Below are positions 37,019-45,550 of a stretch of DNA of 64,000 nucleotides, in pieces; the stretch's first letter is position 1, and the number at the start of each line of letters is the position of its first letter. Under the pieces are notes generated by a model. That model ran no database searches, was not told the origin of the DNA, and saw nothing but the letters and a program-made list of their open reading frames with translations. This stretch comes from Sulfuritalea hydrogenivorans sk43H. Its GTDB lineage: Bacteria > Pseudomonadota > Gammaproteobacteria > Burkholderiales > Rhodocyclaceae. A program made the position numbers and the translations under genes. The DNA lies in the NCBI RefSeq assembly GCF_000828635.1, contig NZ_AP012547.1, positions 3,286,001 through 3,350,000 on the forward strand. Direction: 5' to 3'.

Positions 37019-37519
37019 ATGCCAGCAACCCTCCTCACACTGATCGCCGCCGTCGCCAGAAATGGCGTGATCGGCATCGGCAATCGCCTGCCCTGGCACC
37101 TTCCGGCGGACCTCAAGCATTTCAAGGCACTGACCACGGGACACACCGTGATCATGGGACGCAAGACCTGGGAATCGCTGCCGGCGAAATTTCGCCCCCT
37201 GCCCGGCCGGCGCAACATCGTCGTCACGCGCAATGCCGGCTATCAGGCCGAGGGCGCCGTGGTCACGAATTCCCTGCCGGCGGCCCTCGCAGCGGCGGAA
37301 AGCGGCGAAGCCTTCGTCATCGGCGGCGCGGAATTGTATGTCGCGGCCATGCCGCTGGCGAACCGCCTGCAATTGACCGAAATCGAAGCCAGCATCGAAG
37401 GGGATACCTGGTTTCCCGCCATAGACCATCACCAATGGCAGGAAGTCGCGCGCGAAACGCATCGGGACGAAGCTGGCCTGAACTACGCCTTCGTCACCTA
37501 CCAAAGAGGCAAGGGCTAG
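37019..37519 (+). CDS. folA: FolA, dihydrofolate reductase
   Basis: Regenerates tetrahydrofolate from the dihydrofolate made by ThyA. 166 residues, typical chromosomal DHFR. Motifs: LIAAVARNGVIGIGNRLPWHLPADLKHFKALT (active-site loop with conserved Trp and Asp), IMGRKTWESLP for NADPH, and FVIGGAELYVAAMPLANRLQLTEI. The ATG at 37019 starts 10 bp after glgA, so it is transcribed with the glycogen genes. thyA, its frequent neighbour, is at the far side of the glycogen block. Confidence 0.95.
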   Translation: MPATLLTLIAAVARNGVIGIGNRLPWHLPADLKHFKALTTGHTVIMGRKTWESLPAKFRPLPGRRNIVVTRNAGYQAEGAVVTNSLPAALAAAESGEAFVIGGAELYVAAMPLANRLQLTEIEASIEGDTWFPAIDHHQWQEVARETHRDEAGLNYAFVTYQRGKG

Positions 37520-37599
37520 AAGTTCTCGCCGGGTATTTCGTCACTTCTTGCAAGCAACAGGCAGGCGAACTATCCCGACCTTGGGCGGCACGCGGAAGT

Positions 37600-39252
37600 T
37601 CATTCCCCGACGGTCCATTCGTAGCGAAGGTACTCGCTATCCCAGCGGCGGGACTTATCCGGACTGAACGAACTGGTACGGTAGCCGGGTGCCGGCAGCA
37701 CGTAGGTCGTCCTGCCGTCCCGAACCGAGTGCACGGCGATGTCGGAGAGATAGATGCCCAAATCCTCGAGGAAGTAGTCCTCCCGGGTCTCTTCTGCCGG
37801 TTTGCTGCCGTCGCCGTAAGTGGCGCTATATCGGCAGACGATGCTCCACGCCATCCCCTTCAACCTGGGATGCAATTCACCGGCGCTTCGCTGTCCATTT
37901 ACCCGGCAGTGGTTCGTCGCCTTGATGTAGGCGACGGAAGAACTTAGCGCCATGGTGGAACGCGAGGTGCTCTCGGCGCCCGCACGCAACGGAAACAGGC
38001 TTCCGCTCAGCTCGTCGATGGCGAGCAGTCGCGCGTCGGGCGACGCGCCCTTCTTCCCTGAGCCGAGGGAAAGGTGGGCGCAGCTGTAGCCGGCACGATC
38101 CGGCTCGCGCGTCGTGCGGCCGTCCAGGTCCACCGACCAGTTGCGGCTGGCAACGCACTTGTCGCCCACCGGTTCCTGTTCGCGGAAAAAGGTGAGAGGT
38201 TCCGGCAAGCGTGACCATTCGCGGCGGCCGGCCTTGACATTGAACAAATCGCTCGTCATCTCGTACTCGACGCGCACCCTTTTTGCTTTGGGGGTCAAGC
38301 GGAAGGCCTCCGAGTTTTCCAGGACAGTCCAGACATTTCCCGGCAGCGACAGCGGGATCGCCTGCCGCGGACTGACGGGCGCCAACGAGGCAGATGCTTC
38401 GGCTGCCGGCCGAACCACCGCCAGCTGTGGTGTCGATACGGCGACCTGCGCCGAATCACCAGCACGGAAATAGAAGCGCCCCAGCGACTGGTCGTAAAGC
38501 GCAGGCACCTGCTCGTGGCCGACGCCCTTGGCAAGTTCGACCACTTCCTCGCGCACGTTGCGCAGCACATCGTTCACCGGCACGCCGGGCTTGTCCATTT
38601 CCTTGAGCAGCACGCGGGTGAACACGCCATTGGGATTTTTGTCCCCCTGCCCCAGTCGATCCAGCGCCTGCTGCCCGGTTCCCGCCGAATAGAGCACCAT
38701 CTGTCCGGTCGCCGCCGTGGTCGGCGCCAGGCCACGACCGCCGATGGCGCGGCCCGTCTGGCGAAAAGGATTGTTGCGGCAGGCGTCGATGATGGCCAGC
38801 GTGAAGCGCGCCTTCTGCTCCTGCAGGTCGTCGAGCACACGCTGCAACGGCACGGCATCGTCCTTGACCTGCTCCTCGCTGTCGCCCTTGATGTCCACCG
38901 GCAGCAGGTAGTTGGCGGCACCGAGTTGCACGCCATGACCCGAGTAGTAGAAAACCGCTTCGTCGCCGCCGCCGACCTGGGCCTTGAAGCTGCGCAGCGC
39001 GGACTTGAAGCTGCCGAGGTCGGCATCCAGTTTCAAGCTTACCTTGAACCCGGCCCGCTCCAGGGCCTGGGCGATTGCACGGGCGTCGGCACGCGCATTG
39101 GCGAGCGGCGCCACCCCCTTGTAGCTATCGTTGCCGATGACCAGCGCGATGCGGCGACCGATCGGCTGCGCGGCAAGATTGCGGCCGTCGGCGGCCTGCG
39201 CCACCAGCACCGTCTGTACGCACAACAAAATTGCCAGACACCAGGATTTCAT
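37600..39252 (-). CDS. Secreted caspase-like (peptidase C14/metacaspase) protein
   Basis: A 550-residue protein with a signal peptide (residues 1-21, SWCLAILLCVQTVLVAQA) and an N-terminal caspase p20-like domain (about 33-270). The catalytic dyad is intact: His106 in YYSGHGVQL and Cys158 in IIDACRNNPF. ALVIGNDSYK opens the domain and LYSAGTGQQALD follows. Residues 300-550 form an uncharacterised C-terminal region that I cannot assign. The start at 39252 has GGGAA upstream; an ATG two codons earlier is also possible. It is 56 bp downstream of the decarboxylase on the same strand and convergent with folA. A second caspase-like gene lies at 58257. Substrate and role are unknown. Confidence 0.85.
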   Translation of the reverse strand: MKSWCLAILLCVQTVLVAQAADGRNLAAQPIGRRIALVIGNDSYKGVAPLANARADARAIAQALERAGFKVSLKLDADLGSFKSALRSFKAQVGGGDEAVFYYSGHGVQLGAANYLLPVDIKGDSEEQVKDDAVPLQRVLDDLQEQKARFTLAIIDACRNNPFRQTGRAIGGRGLAPTTAATGQMVLYSAGTGQQALDRLGQGDKNPNGVFTRVLLKEMDKPGVPVNDVLRNVREEVVELAKGVGHEQVPALYDQSLGRFYFRAGDSAQVAVSTPQLAVVRPAAEASASLAPVSPRQAIPLSLPGNVWTVLENSEAFRLTPKAKRVRVEYEMTSDLFNVKAGRREWSRLPEPLTFFREQEPVGDKCVASRNWSVDLDGRTTREPDRAGYSCAHLSLGSGKKGASPDARLLAIDELSGSLFPLRAGAESTSRSTMALSSSVAYIKATNHCRVNGQRSAGELHPRLKGMAWSIVCRYSATYGDGSKPAEETREDYFLEDLGIYLSDIAVHSVRDGRTTYVLPAPGYRTSSFSPDKSRRWDSEYLRYEWTVGE

Positions 39253-39308
39253 GGTCATTTCCCGTGGCCGCCGCCATCTTGCACAGGGCCGGACGGAGAT
39301 CGCCATCC

Positions 39309-41555
39309 TCAGTTCGCCACGCAGTCCACGTAGTAGCGCACGGCACCGTTGCTGGCATCCTTCACCAGACCGTGGATGTCGGTCTCGAAGCCGGGGAACT
39401 TCTCGTTGAACTCGCGCGCGAATTTCAGGTAGCGCACGATGGTGCCGTTGAAACGCTCGCCCGGAATCAGCAGCGGAATTCCCGGCGGGTAAGGCGTCAG
39501 CAGCACCGCGGTGACGCGGTTTTCCAGTTCGTCGATCGGCACGCGGTCGATCTCGCGATGCGCCATCCTGGCGAAGGCGTCGGCCGGGCGCATCGCCGGC
39601 ACCATGTCCGAGAGGTACATCTCGGTGGTCAGGCGCGCCACGTCGTTGGCCTTGTACACCTCGTGGATCTGGGTGCACAGGTCCTTGAGGCCCACCCGCT
39701 CGTAGCGCGGATGCTTGGCGACGAACTCGGGCAGCACCTTCCACAGCGGGTGGTTGCGATCGTAGTCGTCCTTGAACTGCTGCAGCGCGGTGACCAGCGT
39801 GTTCCAGCGGCCCTTGGTGATGCCGATGGTGAACATGATGAAGAAGCTGTAAAGGCCGCACTTTTCGACGATCACGCCGTGCTCGGCGAGGTACTTGGTG
39901 ACGATCGCCGCCGGGATGCCGTTGTCGTCCGAGAAATCGCCATCGACGTCGAGGCCCGGGGTGATGATGGTGGCCTTGATCGGGTCGAGCAGGTTGAAGC
40001 CCTTGGCCAGCTTGCCAAAGCCGTGCCACTTCTCCCCGGGCTTGAGCATCCAGGCCTCGCGCTCCTCGATGCCTTCCTCGGACAGATCTTTCGGCCCCCA
40101 GACCTGGAACCACCAGTCGGCGCCCCACTCCTTGTCCACCTTGCGCATGGCGCGGCGGAAGTCCAGCGCCTCGGCGATCGATTCCTCGACCAGCGCGGTG
40201 CCGCCCGGCTCTTCCATCATCGCCGCCGCCACGTCGCAGGAGGCGATGATCGAATATTGCGGCGAGGTCGAGGTGTGCATCAGGTAGGCCTCGTTGAACA
40301 CGTCGCGGTCGAGCTTGTTGTTCTCGGCGTCCTGCACCAGTATCTGCGAGGCCTGGCTCAAGCCGGCCAGCAGCTTGTGCGTCGACTGCGTGGAGAACAC
40401 CATCGACTCCTTGCAGCGCGGCCGGTCGGCGCCGATGGCGTGGTAATCGCCGTAGAAATCGTGGAAGGCGGCATGCGGCAGCCAGGCTTCATCGAAGTGC
40501 AGCGTGTCGATCTTGCCGTCGAGTTCCTCCTTGATGTCCTCGACGTTGTAGAGGATGCCGTCATAGGTGCTCTGGGTGATGGTCAGCACCCGCGGCTTGC
40601 CCTTGACCTGGCTGGCGAAGGGATGGGCGGCGATCTTCTTCTGGATGTTCTTCCAGCGGAATTCCTCCTTCGGGATCGGGCCGATGATGCCGTAGTTGTT
40701 GCGCGTCGGCATCAGGAACACCGGGATCGCGCCGGTCATCATGATGGCGTGCAGCACCGACTTGTGGCAGTTGCGGTCGACGATGACGATGTCGCCCGGC
40801 GCGACGGTGGAATGCCAGACGATCTTGTTCGAGGTCGAGGTGCCGTTGGTGACGAAGTACAGGTGGTCGGCGTTGAAGATGCGCGCGGCATTGCGTTCGG
40901 AGGCCGCCACCGGGCCGGTATGGTCGAGCAGCTGGCCGAGTTCCTCGACCGCGTTGCAGACGTCGGCGCGCAGCATGTTCTCGCCGAAGAACTGATGGAA
41001 CATCTGGCCAACGGGGCTTTTGAGGAAGGCGACGCCGCCCGAATGGCCGGGGCAATGCCACGAATAGGAGCCGTCGGCGGCGTAGTGCGTGAGCGCCCGG
41101 AAGAAGGGCGGCGGCAGCGAGTCGAGGTAGGCCTTGGCCTCGCGCACGACGTGGCGGGCGATGAACTCCGGCGTGTCCTCGTACATGTGGATGAAGCCAT
41201 GCAGCTCGCGCAGGATGTCGTTCGGGATGTGGCGCGAGGTGCGCGTCTCGCCGTGCAGGAAGATCGGGATGTCGGGATTCTTGTGGCGGATTTCCTCGAC
41301 GAAGGCACGCAGGTTCAGCACGGCGGGATCGAGTTCCGGGCCGGGAGTGAACTCCTCGTCGTCGATCGAGAGGATGAAGGCCGAGGCCCGGCTCTGCTGC
41401 TGGGCGAAGGAAGAGAGGTCGCCGTAGCTGGTGACGCCCAGCACGTCAATGCCTTCCTCCTTGATCGCTTCGGCGAGGGCGCGGATGCCGAGGCCCGAAG
41501 CGTTCTCCGAGCGGAAATCCTCGTCGATGATGATGATGGGGAAATGAAAACGCAT
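39309..41555 (-). CDS. Orn/Lys/Arg decarboxylase, PLP-dependent (biodegradative type)
   Basis: A 748-residue fold-type-I decarboxylase with an N-terminal receiver-like wing domain (residues 1-130, FPIIIIDEDFRSENASGLG), a PLP core with SYSWHCPGHSGG, LYFVTNGTSTSNKIVWH, HFDEAWLPHAAFHDFYG and PLP Lys in STQSTHKLLAGLSQ, and the C-terminal domain with LIPGERF. Substrate among arginine, lysine and ornithine cannot be told from sequence; the length is that of AdiA/CadA/SpeC-class decamers. The start at 41555 has GGGAG six bases upstream. A terminator-like hairpin lies directly before this ribosome site. Confidence 0.93.
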   Translation of the reverse strand: MRFHFPIIIIDEDFRSENASGLGIRALAEAIKEEGIDVLGVTSYGDLSSFAQQQSRASAFILSIDDEEFTPGPELDPAVLNLRAFVEEIRHKNPDIPIFLHGETRTSRHIPNDILRELHGFIHMYEDTPEFIARHVVREAKAYLDSLPPPFFRALTHYAADGSYSWHCPGHSGGVAFLKSPVGQMFHQFFGENMLRADVCNAVEELGQLLDHTGPVAASERNAARIFNADHLYFVTNGTSTSNKIVWHSTVAPGDIVIVDRNCHKSVLHAIMMTGAIPVFLMPTRNNYGIIGPIPKEEFRWKNIQKKIAAHPFASQVKGKPRVLTITQSTYDGILYNVEDIKEELDGKIDTLHFDEAWLPHAAFHDFYGDYHAIGADRPRCKESMVFSTQSTHKLLAGLSQASQILVQDAENNKLDRDVFNEAYLMHTSTSPQYSIIASCDVAAAMMEEPGGTALVEESIAEALDFRRAMRKVDKEWGADWWFQVWGPKDLSEEGIEEREAWMLKPGEKWHGFGKLAKGFNLLDPIKATIITPGLDVDGDFSDDNGIPAAIVTKYLAEHGVIVEKCGLYSFFIMFTIGITKGRWNTLVTALQQFKDDYDRNHPLWKVLPEFVAKHPRYERVGLKDLCTQIHEVYKANDVARLTTEMYLSDMVPAMRPADAFARMAHREIDRVPIDELENRVTAVLLTPYPPGIPLLIPGERFNGTIVRYLKFAREFNEKFPGFETDIHGLVKDASNGAVRYYVDCVAN

Positions 41556-41566
41556 GGCTGCTCCCG

Positions 41567-41593
41567 AAAAGCAAAGACCCGCCGCGGCGGGTC
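41567..41593 (-). terminator. Terminator-like hairpin between dcd and the decarboxylase
   Basis: On the minus strand: perfect stem GACCCGCC/GGCGGGTC followed by TTTGCTTTT. It ends only 11 bp before the decarboxylase ATG, so it may terminate dcd or act as an attenuator for the decarboxylase. Confidence 0.7.
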
Positions 41594-41620
41594 AATCAAA
41601 AAGTGTGGGCGAGGCCGAAC

Positions 41621-42187
41621 TCAGATCTTCGGCAGGGTGACGCCGACCTGCCCCTGGTACTTGCCGCCGCGATCCTTGTACGAAGTTTCGCAGACTTCGT
41701 CGGATTCGAAGAAAAGTACCTGGGCGCAGCCTTCGCCGGCGTAGATCTTGGCCGGCAGCGGCGTCGTGTTGGAAAACTCCAGCGTCACGTAGCCTTCCCA
41801 TTCCGGCTCGAAGGGCGTTACATTGACAATGATGCCGCAGCGCGCGTAGGTGCTCTTGCCGAGGCAGACCGTCAAGACGTTCCTCGGGATGCGGAAATAT
41901 TCCATGGTCCGCGCCAGGGCGAAGGAATTGGGCGGAATGATGCAGTGGTCGCCATCCATCTCGACAAAGGAGTTGGAATCGAAATTCTTCGGGTCGACGA
42001 TGGTCGAGTAGATGTTGGTGAATACCCGGAACTCGCGCGAGCAGCGGATATCGTAGCCGTAGCTGGAGGTGCCGTAGGAGACGATCTTGCGGCCGTCGAT
42101 CTCGCGCACCAGCTCGGGCTCGAAGGGTTCGATCATTCCATGCTGGGCCGCCATGCGGCGGATCCACTTGTCAGACTTGATGGCCAT
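41621..42187 (-). CDS. dcd: Dcd, dCTP deaminase
   Basis: Deaminates dCTP to dUTP, supplying dUMP for ThyA. 188 residues, as expected. Motifs: [16 protein letters not shown], the catalytic Glu in [37 protein letters not shown]-type segment (here [15 protein letters not shown]) and [25 protein letters not shown]. The ATG at 42187 begins MAIKSDKWI. Divergent features upstream are repeats only. Confidence 0.96.
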   Translation of the reverse strand: MAIKSDKWIRRMAAQHGMIEPFEPELVREIDGRKIVSYGTSSYGYDIRCSREFRVFTNIYSTIVDPKNFDSNSFVEMDGDHCIIPPNSFALARTMEYFRIPRNVLTVCLGKSTYARCGIIVNVTPFEPEWEGYVTLEFSNTTPLPAKIYAGEGCAQVLFFESDEVCETSYKDRGGKYQGQVGVTLPKI

Positions 42188-42223
42188 GGTTCATCCGGGT
42201 AAGGGGAGTCAAGGGGGCGCAGT

Positions 42224-42262
42224 ATACGGCCTAACTTTCCCGGAGGGAAAGCTAGGTCGTAT
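42224..42262. repeat. 39-bp imperfect palindrome between bioD and dcd
   Basis: Arms of 18 bp (42224-42241, 42245-42262) with two mismatches that would be G-U in one RNA strand, and a 3-bp loop. Part of the 175-bp bioD-dcd gap, which also holds a C-rich repeat. Confidence 0.6.
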
Positions 42263-42270
42263 CTCATTTT

Positions 42271-42330
42271 CACCCCCACCCCCATCCCCCGCCCCGGGGC
42301 GGGGGCCTGTATTGGCTCGCTACGCTCGAA
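42271..42330. repeat. C-rich hairpin repeat, copy C
   Basis: Same core as copy B (CCCCCATCCCCCGCCCC, then GGGGCGGGGGCC), then TTGGCTCGCTACGCTCG. Confidence 0.62.
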
Positions 42331-42362
42331 GTAACTGGACAGATGCACTCCTCGCGCCGCCG

Positions 42363-43031
42363 TCAGGCAAGCAACCCGGCCAGCCGGGCCACGCCGGACC
42401 GGGGTGCGGCCCGCGCAATCCCCACCAGCGGGATTCCTGGCGCGTGGCGCGACAGGGTTTCCAGCGTCGCATCGAGCGTGACGGTCGAATCCGGCGTCTC
42501 ATTGACCGCAATCGCCGTCACGCCAGCGCCGACTCCGGCAAGTGCCGCGATCGCCGTCAGCGTGTGGCTCAGGCTGCCCAGATAGCTGCCGGCCACCAGC
42601 ACGCAGGGCAGGCCGCTGGCGACGATCCAGTCGCGCACGGTATGCGTTTCGTCGAGCGGCGCCATGACGCCGCCGACGCCTTCGACCAGCACCGGCCGAT
42701 CCGGCGCAGCGGCAGCACGGCGGGTAAACCCGACCAGCTGCTCGAAGTCGACCCGGCGCCCTTCCAGCGCCGCCGCCATGTCCGGCGACAAGGGCGCGGC
42801 AAAGCGCCAGGGCGCGACGGCATCCAGTTCGGCAATACTCGCTTCGCGGCCCAGCGCGGCCAGCAAGGCGCCCGCATCGCTGGCGGCGGCCTGCGCCGGA
42901 TCGAAACCGGACAGCACCGGCTTGAAGGCCGCCACGACTCGTCCCTCGGCCCGCCAATGGCGCAGCAGGACGCAGGCAAGCCAGGTCTTGCCGATGTCGG
43001 TACCGGTGCCGGTGATAAAATTCGCGCCCAT
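42363..43031 (-). CDS. bioD: BioD, dethiobiotin synthetase
   Basis: ATP-dependent carboxylation of diaminopelargonate to dethiobiotin. 222 residues. P-loop variant at the N-terminus, FITGTGTDIGKTWLACVLLRHW; FKPVLSG; and the carboxylate-binding region VEGVGGVMAPLDETHTVRDWI. The protein ends LARLAGLLA. A dispersed 26-bp motif on the coding strand encodes GVGAGVTA. The start at 43031 is divergent from bioA by 46 bp, so a shared control region is likely; bioB and bioC are not in the window. Confidence 0.94.
   Translation of the reverse strand: MGANFITGTGTDIGKTWLACVLLRHWRAEGRVVAAFKPVLSGFDPAQAAASDAGALLAALGREASIAELDAVAPWRFAAPLSPDMAAALEGRRVDFEQLVGFTRRAAAAPDRPVLVEGVGGVMAPLDETHTVRDWIVASGLPCVLVAGSYLGSLSHTLTAIAALAGVGAGVTAIAVNETPDSTVTLDATLETLSRHAPGIPLVGIARAAPRSGVARLAGLLA
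42511..42536 (-). repeat. Dispersed 26-bp motif, copy 6 (in bioD)
   Basis: Minus orientation, GGAGTCGGCGCTGGCG then TGACGGCGAT, read as GVGAGVTA in BioD. Confidence 0.68.
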
Positions 43032-43077
43032 TCGCCCTCCGCTGCGCCATTCTAGCCGGCGCGCCCTCCCGCCTCAC

Positions 43078-44358
43078 ATGTCCGACTGGCTTACCCCGGG
43101 ACTCACCCACCTCTGGCTGCCCTACACGCAGATGCAGACCGCGCCGGCGCCGCTGCCGGTGGTTGCGACGCAGGGCGTGCGCATCCGCCTAGCCGACGGC
43201 CGCGAGCTGATCGACGGCATTTCCTCATGGTGGACCGCCTGCCACGGCTACAACCACCCGCACATTCGTGCCGCGATCGAGCGGCAGCTTGCGAGCCTGC
43301 CCCACGTGATGTTCGCCGGCCTGGTGCACGAACCGGCGGCGCGCCTCGCGCAGCGCCTCGCCGCGCTGCTGCCGGGCGACCTGGAGCGCGTCTTCTTCAC
43401 CGAGTCCGGCTCGGTGGCGGTGGAAGTGGCGCTCAAGATGGCGATCCAGTACTGGCGCAACAAGGGGCAGGCGGAGAAGCAGCGCATCGTTTATTTCCGC
43501 CACGGCTACCACGGCGACACCTTTGCCACCATGGCGCTGTGTGACCCCGAGGAAGGCATGCACAGCCTGTTCGCCGGCGCCATGCCGGACCAGATCATGG
43601 CCGAACTGCCCAGCGACGAAACCATGCGGCGCGCCTTCGAGCTGCTGCTGGAAACCCACGGCGAGCGACTGGCCGCCGTGATCATCGAGCCGCTGGTACA
43701 GGGCGCCGGCGGCATGCAGATGCACGACGCGGCAACGCTGGCTTTCATCGCCGCAGCCTGCGCGCGACACAAGCTGCTGCTGATCGCCGACGAGATCATG
43801 ACCGGCTTCGGCCGCACCGGCCGCATGTTCGCCTGCGAGGAGGCTGACGAGTTGACCAGCACGATACCCGACATCGTCTGCCTGTCGAAGGCGCTGACCG
43901 GCGGCACGCTGCCGCTGGCGGCCACCGTGGCGCGCCGCCATGTATTCGAAGCCTTCCTCGCCGACGATCCCGCCGCCGCCCTGATGCACGGCCCCACCTA
44001 CATGGCCAATGCGCTGGCCTGCGCCGCGGCCAATGCCTCGCTCGACCTGTTCGAAAGCGAGCCGCGACTGGCTCAGGTGGCCGCCATCGAAGCGCAACTC
44101 GCGGCGGAACTCGGGCCCTGTCGCGATCTCGCCGGCGTCGCCGAGGTGCGCGTCAAGGGCGCCATCGGCGCGGTGGAACTCGCGGGCAGAATCGAACTCG
44201 ACGCCCTGCGCCGCCGCTTCGCCGAGCTTGGCGTCTGGGTGCGGCCCTTCGGCAAGGTGGTGTATCTGATGCCGCCCTTCGTCATTGCCGCCGAGGACTT
44301 GACGACGCTGACCGCGGCGGTGCGCCAGGTACTGACGGAACGCGCCCGGCAGCTCTGA
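43078..44358 (+). CDS. bioA: BioA, adenosylmethionine--8-amino-7-oxononanoate aminotransferase
   Basis: Class-III PLP aminotransferase that makes 7,8-diaminopelargonate with SAM as amino donor. 426 residues. Signatures: HLWLPYTQMQ, SSWWTACHGYNHP, FTESGSVAVEVALKMA, YFRHGYHGDTFATMAL, IADEIMTGFGRTGRMFACE and PLP Lys in CLSKALTGGTLPLAA, then HGPTYMANALACAAANASL. The ATG at 43078 is the family start. Divergent from bioD and one base from bioF, so bioA-bioF form an operon. Confidence 0.96.
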   Translation: MSDWLTPGLTHLWLPYTQMQTAPAPLPVVATQGVRIRLADGRELIDGISSWWTACHGYNHPHIRAAIERQLASLPHVMFAGLVHEPAARLAQRLAALLPGDLERVFFTESGSVAVEVALKMAIQYWRNKGQAEKQRIVYFRHGYHGDTFATMALCDPEEGMHSLFAGAMPDQIMAELPSDETMRRAFELLLETHGERLAAVIIEPLVQGAGGMQMHDAATLAFIAAACARHKLLLIADEIMTGFGRTGRMFACEEADELTSTIPDIVCLSKALTGGTLPLAATVARRHVFEAFLADDPAAALMHGPTYMANALACAAANASLDLFESEPRLAQVAAIEAQLAAELGPCRDLAGVAEVRVKGAIGAVELAGRIELDALRRRFAELGVWVRPFGKVVYLMPPFVIAAEDLTTLTAAVRQVLTERARQL

Positions 44359-44359
44359 G

Positions 44360-45550
44360 ATGGATGCGGAACTGGACGCCTTGCTACGAACACGTCTTGC
44401 AGAGTTGGACGCAGCCCATCGCCTGCGCCGCCTGCGCCCCTGGCATTGGGGCGACGGCTCCTTGCACGATGCCGACGGCCGCGCACTGATCGATGCCTCG
44501 TCCAACGATTACCTCGGCCTCTCGCAGCACCCGCTGGTCAAGGCCCGCGCCGCCGAATGGGCCGAGCGCCACGGCGCCGGTGCGCCGGCCTCGCGGCTGG
44601 TCACCGGCACGCGCGACATCACGCTTGCCCTCGAGCAAAGGCTGGCCGAGTTCAAGGGTTGCGAAGCAGCACTGCTGTTCTCCAGCGGCTTCCAGGCCAA
44701 TGCCACGGTGATTCCGGCGCTGGCAAAAGTCGGCGCTGGTGACACGGCAAATGCGGCGGCGATTTTCAGCGACGAGCTCAACCACGCCAGCATCATCCAC
44801 GGCGCACGCTTCGCGAAGTGCAACACGGAGATATTCCGCCACAACGACCTCGACCACCTCGATGAGCTTCTCGGCAGGCACTCGGCAAACCCCGGCCGCA
44901 AGCTGATCCTTACCGAATCGGTGTTCAGCATGGACGGTGACCGCGCCGACCTGGCGGCGCTGGTGCAACTGGCCGAGCGTCACGGCGCGGCGCTGTATGT
45001 CGACGAAGCGCACGCCAGCGGCGTGCTCGGTCCGCAGGGGCGCGGACTCGCGGCGGAATGTGGCGGCGTGGATGTCGTGATGGGCACGCTGGGCAAGGCC
45101 TTCGGTGCTTTCGGCGCCTACATCGCCGGCTCGCGGGCGCTGATCGACTGGCTGGTCAACCGCTGCGCTGGCTTCATCTACACCACGGCACTGCCGCCGG
45201 CGGTACTGGGCGCGGTGGATGCCGCGCTCGACCTGGTGCCTGGCATGGACGCGGAGCGGGCGCAACTGGCGCGAAATTCACAACGCTTGCGCGAGATGCT
45301 GGCGCAGCGCAACTACGACACGCTTGGCTCCAGCACCCAGATCATTCCGGCGGTGATCGGCAGCGACGCGGACGCGCTGGCCGCCGCCCGGCGACTCGAA
45401 GAGGCCGGTGTGCTCGGCGTCGCCATCCGCCCGCCGACCGTGCCCGAAGGCACCAGCCGGCTTCGCTTCACGCTCAACAGCCGGCTCGACGAACAAGGCA
45501 TGCAGCGACTGCTGGACGCCGTCGCCGCCAGCCTGCCGCTCAGGTGTTGA
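44360..45550 (+). CDS. bioF: BioF, 8-amino-7-oxononanoate synthase
   Basis: Condenses pimeloyl-ACP/CoA with alanine in biotin synthesis. 396 residues. Signatures: DASSNDYLGLSQHP, GAGAPASRLVTG, LNHASIIHGARFA, FSMDGDRADLAAL, YVDEAHASGVLG, and PLP Lys in MGTLGKAFGAFGAYIAG. Between FQANATVIPALA and SDELNHAS the protein has extra residues ([12 protein letters not shown]), encoded by a dispersed 26-bp motif and its flank. The start follows the bioA stop by one base. Its end overlaps apbC by 11 bp on the other strand. Confidence 0.96.
   Translation: MDAELDALLRTRLAELDAAHRLRRLRPWHWGDGSLHDADGRALIDASSNDYLGLSQHPLVKARAAEWAERHGAGAPASRLVTGTRDITLALEQRLAEFKGCEAALLFSSGFQANATVIPALAKVGAGDTANAAAIFSDELNHASIIHGARFAKCNTEIFRHNDLDHLDELLGRHSANPGRKLILTESVFSMDGDRADLAALVQLAERHGAALYVDEAHASGVLGPQGRGLAAECGGVDVVMGTLGKAFGAFGAYIAGSRALIDWLVNRCAGFIYTTALPPAVLGAVDAALDLVPGMDAERAQLARNSQRLREMLAQRNYDTLGSSTQIIPAVIGSDADALAAARRLEEAGVLGVAIRPPTVPEGTSRLRFTLNSRLDEQGMQRLLDAVAASLPLRC
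44726..44751 (+). repeat. Dispersed 26-bp motif, copy 7 (in bioF)
   Basis: Plus orientation, AAAGTCGGCGCTGG then TGACACGGCAAA, encoding KVGAGDTAN at a place where BioF proteins are normally shorter. Confidence 0.65.

Noticed and set aside
39231-41744. 837-codon open frame opposite the decarboxylase
   Set aside because: Antisense to a complete PLP enzyme and low-complexity.
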